This document shows, one piece after another, positions 57,062 through 64,000 of a stretch of 64,000 nucleotides of DNA. Source of the stretch: Blautia argi (GTDB lineage: Bacteria; Bacillota; Clostridia; Lachnospirales; Lachnospiraceae); the NCBI RefSeq assembly GCF_003287895.1, contig NZ_CP030280.1, positions 2,610,501 through 2,674,500 on the forward strand, in the 5' to 3' direction. Under the pieces are notes generated by a model. It did not search any database, was not told the DNA's origin, and saw only the letters and a list, made by a program, of their open reading frames with translations. Each line of letters begins with the position of its first letter. Positions within the stretch are counted from its first letter, which is position 1. Both the position numbers and the translations under genes were made by a program.

Positions 57062-58271
57062 TTACCAGTAGCTTTCCCACTCCGGCTTCAGCACTCTGTA
57101 GAGAGCCTCCATATAAAAATAATCGCCCCAGATCACGCATTCATTCACACCTGCCTCTGTACAGGTGTTATACGGACTTTTCTTAGAATACGTTCCGCAC
57201 AGAAGCTGACCATTGCTTTCTTTTGGACTTTTCACCCCGTATTTGTCTACCATCTGTTTCAAAATTTTCAGTGCAATGGATTTGTAATATGCCCCCTCTT
57301 CCGCATTCATATATTTACTCATTTCCAGCATACCGCAGGCTGCAATCACTGCGGAAGAAGAATCTCGCGGTTCCTCATCTCCTGTACCAAATTCCAAATC
57401 CCAGTACGGACACAAATCCTCTGGCAGATGTTCCAGAAAATATCCGGTCACCCTTCTGAAATATGCAATATATTCCTCCCGCTTTGTGTAACGATATCCC
57501 ACGGCTGTTCCATATACGCCCCAGGCCTGTCCCCTCGCCCAGGCAGAACCGTCGCGATACCCCTGACAGGTTGCCCCATGGTCCGGTTCTCCTGTTTCCG
57601 GATTCATGAAAAAGGTGTGCCAGGTAGAATTATCCTCGCGAATCACATTTGCAAGGGCTGTATGGATATGCTTTTCTGCAATTTCTCTGTACCCGTCAAT
57701 TTTTGTTTCTTCATACGCCCAGTACAACAGCGGTAAGTTCAGCAGGCAGTCAATAATAAAAACGGTAATTATCCGGGGCTCCCATTTCTCCCCATGCCTG
57801 AAGAAACTCCCCTTTTGGCTGATAGCGGCTGATTAAATTGTCCGCTGCCGCCAAAGCCGCCTGTTTTGCCATTTCCATTCCTGTCAGTTTATATGCTGCC
57901 ACACAGGACAGGCTGTAAAGAAATCCCATATCATGGTGGTCTACGTCAATTCTCTGTTGAATGCGATTCAGGAAAGATTCCACCTGAATTTTCCCGGCAT
58001 TTTTCAGTCTTTTTCTCTCCTCTCCCGTCTTTGCATTTTCATAGGAAAGCCAGATTTCTCCTGTCCAGAAGCCGGTTGTCCATTCTACGTTTTCTCCTGG
58101 TTTGTAGAAATTTCCAAAGCTGTTTGGTCCCGGAAAAGCTTCCGTAAATTCCGGAAGATTTCTGATTACCTGTTCCACTGCAAACTGCATTGCCTGCTCA
58201 ATCTCTGTTTTCTCAGCCTCCGGATAAGTTTCCAGGGCTTTTATCTCTATCCATTTCTTTTCTGTACTCAT
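57062..58271 (-). pseudogene. GH88 unsaturated glucuronyl hydrolase, frameshifted
   Basis: Cleaves the unsaturated uronic acid left at chain ends by polysaccharide lyases. ATG 58271 directly follows the GUS stop (TAAATG). VEWTTGFWTGEIWLSYENA, DVDHHDMGFLYSLS (catalytic Asp) and GYRDGSAWARGQAWGVYG are GH88 hallmarks. An A5 run on the plus strand (57758-57762) breaks the frame after NYRF; with A4 the frame continues IIDCLLNLPLLYWAYEE and yields 402 residues, a normal GH88 length. All key residues are intact, so this may be a one-base sequence error. Confidence 0.85.
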
Positions 58272-60065
58272 TTATAGGTTCTCCCATCTTTCTTTCAAAA
58301 AATATGCCGCCTGTTTTGGTCTTCTCTCTCTTGTAAAGATTCCCTTTTTATTGCCGTCTACCCGTTTGATGTTTTCCGCTGTTGCAAAATCAGCAAACAC
58401 CCACACATGTTCTCCCGTAATATAAGGAAGAGAATCAAAGACCTCTCCGTACGCTTTCATAAAAGCTGTCTGATATTCTTCTGTAAACAATCTGGCGTTT
58501 ATGTCATGCAGACCTGCAATGGTATCTGCCCCATATTCTCCCAGCATCATCGGCTTATCCGGACATCTTTTATGAAATCCTTCCAGTTCTGCCTTTAACT
58601 TTGCCGCAGCTCCTCTTAAATTTCCTTCTGTATCATACCAGCCCCGATAGCGGTTCAGCATTAAAAAGTCGCACAGTTCTGCTACCTTACAGGTATCCGG
58701 CGCAGAACCTTCATAAGTTACAATGGTTACAGGACGATGCTGTACATCTTTCTCTTTTGTAAGTCTTACCAGAGGTTCAAAATATTCCTTTGCCCCCTCT
58801 TCCTGACTTGCCGGTTCGTTTGCCACAGACCAGGCAATGACACAGGGGTGGTTCTTGTCCCTTGCCACTAAGTCTTCCATAACCTCTCTGTGATGCTGGG
58901 CAGTTTCCAGTGTCTGCCAGGTCCCTTTTGGATTCCCACCTAAAAGTCCTGTTGCTGTAAATCCGGTATTCAGCCCCACAGCCGGTGCCTCGTCAATGAC
59001 CAGAATCCCCATTTTATCGCAGAGCTGCATCATCTCCTCACTGTTCGGATAATGGCTGGTACGAAAAGAGTTTGCATGGATCCACTTCAAAAGCCCCAAA
59101 TCCTTTGTCATAAGAGCAAGGTCGGTTCCTCTGCCCCGTGTTCCTCCCTCTTCGTGTTTCCCAAAGCCTTTTAAATAAACAGGCTCTCCATTTAACAGAA
59201 TTCTGCAGTTTTCAATGGATATTTCACGGAAGCCAAAGGTTTCTGTATAAGCGTCTTCTATAGCTTCTCCTGTTTTTAAGCGTACTTCCAGCTGGTACAG
59301 GTTTGGTTCTTTTACTGACCAGAGCTTCACGTTTTCAATCTTTCCGCTGCCGCTTTTCCCGCTTCCCTCATACACACACGCCCCGTTCATTTCCAGAACG
59401 CGTACCTGCACCTCTGCATTTTCCTCTTCCTCCCCGGATACTTCTATGTCCCAGGCAAAGCTGCCGTCTTTTTTCCCTGAAACCGTAATATCTCTGATAT
59501 AAACCACAGGCGTTGTATACAGCCACACAGGACGCATAATCCCCGTATAATTATAGAAATCAAAATTGGGAAGATTCACGGTTCTCGGCTCAAGCCCGGG
59601 AAATTCTTCTGTTACCATTCTTCCGCAGGGCAAGGTGGAATAATCTACAATGTTGTTCACAAAAACGGTCAGAAGATTCTCTCCAACCACTGCCTGTTCT
59701 GCAATTTCAAAAGAAAAGGGCAGAAATCCTCCCTTATGTTCTCCCAGTCGTTTTCCGTTCAGGTACACCTCTGCCTGATGTGTCACGCTCCCGAATCGCA
59801 GTACCAGCCGCCCCTTTTTCATAGACTCTGTTACCGTAAACGTTCTCTGATAAACCATTTCCCCCACATGGTCTGCAAAGTCTTTTTCCGGATAAATATC
59901 ATTATAAGAGGACGGTACCGGCATGGCTCTGCCCCCTGTCAGATGCAATCCCGCATGTTCTCTTTCCGTTCCTGTTTTCTCCAGAAGTTTGAAATCCCAG
60001 ATTCCGTTTAAATCAAATACCATTCTTCCTGATGACATTCTTGGATATAACATAGTTTTACGCAC
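58272..60065 (-). CDS. GH2 beta-glucuronidase
   Basis: 597 residues: a sugar-binding domain (residues 1-180; DLNGIWDFKLLEKTGTEREH), an immunoglobulin-like domain and a TIM barrel. The acid/base Glu is in WSVANEPAS, the nucleophile Glu in MLGEYGADT, and GNKKGIFTRERRPK holds the Asn-x-Lys pair that recognises the glucuronate carboxylate and separates GUS from galactosidases. The active-site loop after VGLNTGF is moderate in size, a few residues shorter than in E. coli GUS. Such gut enzymes release glucuronate from plant, host or drug conjugates. It is followed by GH88. Confidence 0.9.
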   Translation of the reverse strand: MRKTMLYPRMSSGRMVFDLNGIWDFKLLEKTGTEREHAGLHLTGGRAMPVPSSYNDIYPEKDFADHVGEMVYQRTFTVTESMKKGRLVLRFGSVTHQAEVYLNGKRLGEHKGGFLPFSFEIAEQAVVGENLLTVFVNNIVDYSTLPCGRMVTEEFPGLEPRTVNLPNFDFYNYTGIMRPVWLYTTPVVYIRDITVSGKKDGSFAWDIEVSGEEEENAEVQVRVLEMNGACVYEGSGKSGSGKIENVKLWSVKEPNLYQLEVRLKTGEAIEDAYTETFGFREISIENCRILLNGEPVYLKGFGKHEEGGTRGRGTDLALMTKDLGLLKWIHANSFRTSHYPNSEEMMQLCDKMGILVIDEAPAVGLNTGFTATGLLGGNPKGTWQTLETAQHHREVMEDLVARDKNHPCVIAWSVANEPASQEEGAKEYFEPLVRLTKEKDVQHRPVTIVTYEGSAPDTCKVAELCDFLMLNRYRGWYDTEGNLRGAAAKLKAELEGFHKRCPDKPMMLGEYGADTIAGLHDINARLFTEEYQTAFMKAYGEVFDSLPYITGEHVWVFADFATAENIKRVDGNKKGIFTRERRPKQAAYFLKERWENL

Positions 60066-60086
60066 TCCTTTCTCTGCGATGCTTCA

Positions 60087-60139
60087 AAAGCCCTGCCGGA
60101 GCAATCAGATCTTACACTTTCATTGTCCAACAGGGCTTT
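60087..60139 (-). terminator. Hairpin between permease and beta-glucuronidase genes
   Basis: AAAAGCCCTG (60087-60096) and CAGGGCTTT (60131-60139) pair on the minus strand and are followed by TTGAAG. It probably dampens read-through from the transporter into the hydrolase genes. Confidence 0.6.
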
Positions 60140-60157
60140 CTTTTCTGTTTTACTTTA

Positions 60158-60988
60158 TCAGCCTTTAATACCGCTGCTTGCAATTCCCTGGACAAACTGT
60201 TTCTGTCCAATCAGGAAAATCAGCAGCACCGGAATCAATGCCAGCACAGATACGGCCATAACCAGACCATACTCTGTGGAATACTGTCCGATAAACATCT
60301 TAATACCAAGCTGAATGGTCTTGTTTGTTTCTGTATTAAAATAAATCATCGGTCCCATATAATCGTTCCAGATAGTTACAAAAGTAAAGATAATCAGTGT
60401 TGTCGCTGACGCTTTACTAAGAGGTAATACAATTTTACCATAAATGCCGTATTCTGACAAACCGTCTATTCTGGCTGCTTCCAGAAGTTCGTCCGGAATG
60501 GAGATAAATGCCTGACGCATTAAAAATACACCAAAAGCATTAAAGCTCTGCATCAGAATATAACCGATATGTGTATCTACCAGATGCAGGCTGTTCATCA
60601 GAGAATACTGCGGAAGCATGTATACCTGCCACGGAATTGCCATGGTTGCCACATAGAGCATAAAGAGAACATCGCGTCCCTTAAATTTACATTTTGCAAA
60701 TCCATAAGCTGCAAAACTGGAAGTAATGACCTGAATAATGGTAATAATAACGGTCAGTTTTACAGAATTAAACGTAAAGGTTAAAAGAGGAATCTTTTCC
60801 CATACTTTTGTATAATTGCTCCACTGCGGGTCAGAAGGAATCCATTTGATAGGAACAGAAAACACATCACTGTCCAGCTTCAAAGAAGAAGATACCATCC
60901 AAATCAAAGGTGTCAGGGTAATCACGGTCAAAGCAATAAGCAGGATATAGAGAAGCGCTCTTTTTACCGGGTTTTTCTTTTTTACCAT
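60158..60988 (-). CDS. Sugar ABC transporter permease (MalG type)
   Basis: 276 residues, six membrane spans. The first is ALLYILLIALTVITLTPLIW. The EAA loop EAARIDGLSEYGIYGKIVLP is the docking site for the ATPase. The C-terminal FLIGQKQFVQGIASSGIKG is typical of carbohydrate permeases (CUT1). It pairs with the permease 13 bp upstream and with the solute-binding protein. No ATPase gene lies in the window; CUT1 systems often share one (MsmK-like) encoded elsewhere. Confidence 0.92.
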   Translation of the reverse strand: MVKKKNPVKRALLYILLIALTVITLTPLIWMVSSSLKLDSDVFSVPIKWIPSDPQWSNYTKVWEKIPLLTFTFNSVKLTVIITIIQVITSSFAAYGFAKCKFKGRDVLFMLYVATMAIPWQVYMLPQYSLMNSLHLVDTHIGYILMQSFNAFGVFLMRQAFISIPDELLEAARIDGLSEYGIYGKIVLPLSKASATTLIIFTFVTIWNDYMGPMIYFNTETNKTIQLGIKMFIGQYSTEYGLVMAVSVLALIPVLLIFLIGQKQFVQGIASSGIKG

Positions 60989-61001
60989 ATCTCTATCCTC
61001 C

Positions 61002-61907
61002 TTAATAATTTACAACTTTCTTCTCTGCCTTAAACTGGAACGCAGTAAGAAGAGCAACAATCACAAACAGAATCATAGCCGCTGCAGATGATTTTCCATA
61101 ATCCCAGGAAATAAACGCCTGGTTATAGATATACTGTGAAATCATGGTAGAAGAAGTTCCGGGACCACCGTTTGTCATCAGCCATACCAGGTCAAAGACC
61201 TTAAAGGAGTTAATGACTAACATCATAACAACAAAGAAGGTACTGGGGCTTAACAGAGGCCATGTAATTTTCCAGAAACGGCTCCAGCCTTTTACACCAT
61301 CTAATTCTGCCGCCTCATAAAGGCTTGGGTCAATGCTTTGCAGACCTGACAGATAAATAATCATAAAGTATCCCATGTTTCTCCACACGTTTACAATAAT
61401 CAAACCGGGAATTACCCATGTGGTAGATGCTAACCAACCCGGAGGATTGGATATACCAATGGCTTTTAAAAATTCGTTTACCGGTCCGTATTCCGGCTGA
61501 AGCATTGCGTTAAATACAACGGATACAGCCACAACAGAAGCTACATAAGGGAAAAACAGCGCACTTCTGAAAAATCCTCTTCCCTTCATCTTCTGGTTTA
61601 ACAGAAGAGCAAGAGCAAGAGATGCTATCATAGAAAACAAAACAGTAAAGATTGAGAAATATGCGGTCTGCCAGATTGCGCTGACAAAGACTCTGTCTTT
61701 AAAAATATTGATAAAGTTTTCAAGCCCTGCAAACTTCATCTCTGTAAATCCGTCCCAATCAGAAAAGCTCAACGCCAGAGAAAACATTACCGGAATAAAA
61801 ATAAAGATAAAAAAGCCAATAAAGTTTGGCAGAATAAAAGAATATCCTACCAGATTCTGACGAATTGTACGGGAAACACCTTTTTGTTTCTTGGATTTTG
61901 TTTCCAT
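61002..61907 (-). CDS. Sugar ABC transporter permease (MalF type)
   Basis: 301 residues. YSFILPNFIGFFIFIFIPVM is the first membrane span, and the EAA loop is YEAAELDGVKGWSRFWKITW. MTNGGPGTSSTMISQYIYNQ is the conserved periplasm-facing string of CUT1 permeases. It is co-transcribed with the second permease 13 bp downstream. The start follows GAAAGGAG. Confidence 0.92.
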   Translation of the reverse strand: METKSKKQKGVSRTIRQNLVGYSFILPNFIGFFIFIFIPVMFSLALSFSDWDGFTEMKFAGLENFINIFKDRVFVSAIWQTAYFSIFTVLFSMIASLALALLLNQKMKGRGFFRSALFFPYVASVVAVSVVFNAMLQPEYGPVNEFLKAIGISNPPGWLASTTWVIPGLIIVNVWRNMGYFMIIYLSGLQSIDPSLYEAAELDGVKGWSRFWKITWPLLSPSTFFVVMMLVINSFKVFDLVWLMTNGGPGTSSTMISQYIYNQAFISWDYGKSSAAAMILFVIVALLTAFQFKAEKKVVNY

Positions 61908-61988
61908 TCTTTCTCCTTTCCTATTTCATTCCCGGCTTACCGGATAATGACAGTTATTCTAAAACATCTATAACACTCTGAACATAAA

Positions 61989-62016
61989 ATGGGCGGCGGT
62001 TCAACCCGACGCCCAT
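61989..62016 (-). terminator. Intercistronic hairpin after the binding protein
   Basis: ATGGGCG and CGCCCAT pair, with GG/CC inside, followed on the minus strand by TTTTATG. It sits between the solute-binding gene and the permeases. Such hairpins commonly set the excess of binding protein over permease by partial termination or mRNA protection. Confidence 0.6.
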
Positions 62017-62027
62017 AAAATCTCTCT

Positions 62028-63327
62028 TTATTCACCCTGGATTTCTTTTGCTCGGTCTCCCATTTCTCCCAATACATCATCAATTGGTTTTTCTTTAATC
62101 ATAATCAGAGAATGTTCTTCTGAAAGCATCTGATTAATTTCTGCTGATTTGGAATCAATTGGTCTGTCAAGAACAATGTTTGTTGTCTTTAAAGCTTCTG
62201 CTGCTCCTTCCGGCATACCTTCTTTTCCGGCGATTGTTTCCAGTGTTGTATCGTCCTGATAAGCCGGCATCTGTCCTCTTTCAATCTGAGCGGCTGCGCC
62301 TGTTTCACCTGTTGCATATTTTTACAAATTCCCATGCTTCTTCTTTGTGTTTGGAGTTTGCATTAATTGCCATCGGTGTTGTAGAACCAACTGTATTTCC
62401 TGCCTCAACGCCTTCCGGGTGCGGCAAAGTTGCGATTCCCCAGTTTACATCAGTTTCTCCTGCTTCTGCCTTTGTAATCATCATTGTGGAGAACCATGTT
62501 CCCATAGGAAGTGTTGCTACTGTTCCCTGCTGGAATGGAGATGCATATGCAATGTTACCTGTCTTTAAGGTTGAATAATCCATAATGGTTCCTGCGTCCT
62601 GCATTCTCAGAGCCATTTCATAATATGGTTTCATAAAGCTGTAATCCGGTCCCAGAATCGTGTTTTTGCCGTCCTGGATTGCCCAGTTTTCCACACATGC
62701 CTGCCATGTATGAAGATATCCGCCGTAAACTTTGTTGTTGCCTTCTCCGCTGGTCAGCTTTGTACACATTTCTTCCCATTCGTCCCAGGTCATATCATTG
62801 GAAGGATATTCTACATTTGCCGCATCAAAAATATCTTTGTTGTAATACAGCACATAATAATCTGATTTAAACGGAAGCGCTACCTGCTTTCCATCTAAGT
62901 TGAAATCATCATAGGAAATATATTTGGAAGTATCCAGTCCGTCCTTTTCAATATAAGATGTCAAATCTTCCAGCTGTCCTTTTTCTGCAAAAGAAGGGGT
63001 GGAATCCGCATCTTTTATGTAAACGATATCACAATCATTTCCCCCGTTCAGCATGGTAGATAATTTATTCATGTAATCTGCTGCCGCTACATCTACCATA
63101 TTAATTTTAATGTTCGGGTTCTCTTTTTCAAAACCTTTGATAATGTCTTCCAGATACAGGTTCTGTGCGGAATCCCATACCGGAAAAGTCAGTGTTACTT
63201 TTTCGTCCTTTTTGCCATCTCCTGACGCTTCTTTGGAATCGCTTCCTCCGCAGCCTGCCAAAAGAGTAGTTGCAGCCATTGTTGATACCAGTCCGAATGC
63301 GACTGTCTTTAAAAATTTCCTCTTCAT
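62028..63327 (-). pseudogene. Sugar-binding lipoprotein (SBP_bac_1), frameshifted
   Basis: ATG 63327 follows AGGAGGAAA. The signal is MKRKFLKTVAFGLVSTMAAT with lipobox LLAGC. VTLTFPVWDSAQNLYLEDII, DIVYIKDADSTPSFAEKGQL and PMGTWFSTMMITKAEAG are family-1 sugar-binding features. Near the 3' end a T5 run (62319-62323, plus strand) breaks the frame at EFVK; with T4 it continues YATGETGAAAQIERGQMPAY to give 432 residues. All of domain 1 is intact. The break is probably a homopolymer error, since the transporter would be useless without this protein. Confidence 0.85.
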
Positions 63328-63395
63328 CTCATTTCCTCCTAAGACCCTTTGTTCTGCATTCATGAATGTGAATTTTCTTTTTTCATCTGCCCTTC

Positions 63396-63401
63396 ATTAT
63401 A
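63396..63401 (-). promoter_or_regulatory. Likely -10 of the transporter operon
   Basis: TATAAT on the minus strand, 69 bp before the binding-protein start, with a poor -35 (TTTTAT). A weak -35 fits a promoter needing an activator such as the YesN-type regulator upstream. Confidence 0.4.
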
Positions 63402-63455
63402 CAGGTCTGTATTCGGAAATAAAATTAAGAATTATAAAAAACAGTTGTAAATTTT

Positions 63456-64000
63456 TTAACTTTCCTCATTTAGACGATTACTTTTTTTCACTTCTTGTAT
63501 TTTTTTCTCCTCTGCACGCTTCTGATAGTCGGTTGGCGGCATTCCGATATACTTGCGAAATACCTTTGAAAAGTAATAAGCGTTTTCGTATCCCAGTCTG
63601 TAGGCAATTTCCATGACCATCATTTTTTTCTCTTTCCAACAGATGACAGGCATATTCCATTTTGGTTCTGTTTACAAAATCCACAAAGCTCTGCTTATAT
63701 TCTCTCTTAAAAATTGTAGACAGATATCCTGCGGAAACCCCTACATATTCTGCCGTTTCCTGTAAATTAATACAGTCTTCCACATGCTCGGTCACATATT
63801 TTCTCGCCTTTTCAGCCAGGGGATTGCCCGGCATATCTCCGTTTCCTATGACGTCATCAAGGGTATTTCTCAGCATTTCCAGCCACGCAAGCACCTGTTT
63901 TCTGGTACTGATACGTTCTATCACGCCTATACTGCTCACTCTTTCATAGTTGCCGGTTTCCATAATACCAAATTTAGCAAGGGCAGACGATGCTTCCCGA
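63456..64000 (-). pseudogene. YesN-type response regulator, AraC domain (partial, frameshifted)
   Basis: The open frame continues through the right window edge (SSALAKFGIMETGNYERVSS), so this is the C-terminal part of a larger protein, most likely a YesN-like regulator with receiver, linker and AraC domains. The AraC part reads ARKYVTEHVEDCINLQETAE, YVGVSAGYLSTIFKREYKQS and YRLGYENAYYFSKVFRKYIG. An A/T run of seven (63623-63629) breaks it between LLEREK and MMVMEIAYRLG; six would restore it. It probably activates the sugar transporter operon downstream in response to a membrane kinase. Confidence 0.8.

Noticed and set aside
56531..57736. A 401-codon plus-strand ORF
   Set aside because: It is the opposite strand of the binding-protein and GH88 genes, is Cys/Phe/Pro-rich, has no ribosome site and resembles no family.

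Overview
The window looks like the chromosome of a low-GC, gut-type Firmicute, most likely a Lachnospiraceae (Clostridia). The reasons are strong AGGAGG ribosome sites with ATG/GTG/TTG starts, a YerC-type TrpR-like regulator, a DUF1836 protein, a Tn916-family ICE, and a beta-glucuronidase / unsaturated glucuronyl hydrolase / sugar ABC transporter locus. Assignments rest on reading the sequence and recalled family knowledge; no database search was run.

Layout. (1) 1 to about 12,000: the right part of a prophage or phage-like integrated element that continues past the left edge. Early and replication genes run on the minus strand (SSB, an HUH-type replication initiator and many small genes). 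The immunity region holds two related XRE regulators and an ImmA-type protease. Between the regulators sits an apparently unannotated structured RNA of about 375 nt with its own sigma-A promoter and terminator. Five 16-bp operator-like palindromes lie in this region, one of them over the RNA promoter. A lipoprotein, a type I toxin-antitoxin locus and a tyrosine integrase follow. (2) 12,000-14,260: chromosomal genes (DUF1836, YerC, PHP phosphatase). (3) 14,281-53,183: a 38.9-kb Tn916-family ICE bounded by 10-bp terminal inverted repeats. Its backbone has the orf23/22, orf21 (coupling ATPase), oriT, orf20 (MobT relaxase), orf19, ardA, orf17-orf13, sigma/orf8, xis, int order. Cargo is a thioester/VaFE cell-wall adhesin (frameshifted), a nitroreductase with an HxlR regulator, and a BceAB-type ABC exporter with a BceRS-type two-component system, placed where tet(M) sits in Tn916. 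orf16 carries a 2,680-bp group II intron. (4) Nested at 18,792-26,897: an 8.1-kb mobilizable element (IME) with a large serine recombinase, its own MobT relaxase and an oriT-like site resembling that of the ICE. It carries a dfrF-type trimethoprim-resistance gene and splits an XRE regulator gene exactly in frame. (5) 53,225-64,000: chromosomal carbohydrate genes on the minus strand: a YesN-type regulator, an ABC sugar transporter, GH2 beta-glucuronidase, GH88 hydrolase, a solute-binding lipoprotein, a fucose/arabinose-isomerase-like protein and xylulokinase.

How it fits together. The ICE supplies the conjugation machinery. The IME brings only relaxase, oriT and recombinase, so it is probably a parasite of Tn916-type transfer. 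At three places in the ICE and IME, small accessory genes sit between near-identical promoter motifs (TTGTnG, 17-18 bp, TATAAT) and a recurring hairpin terminator, which suggests a cassette-like way of gaining cargo. Both elements also share a roughly 270-nt noncoding leader with a boxA-like motif ahead of their recombination genes. Three chromosomal genes and dfrF each look broken by one extra A/T in a homopolymer. That pattern suggests sequence error at least as much as real gene decay.
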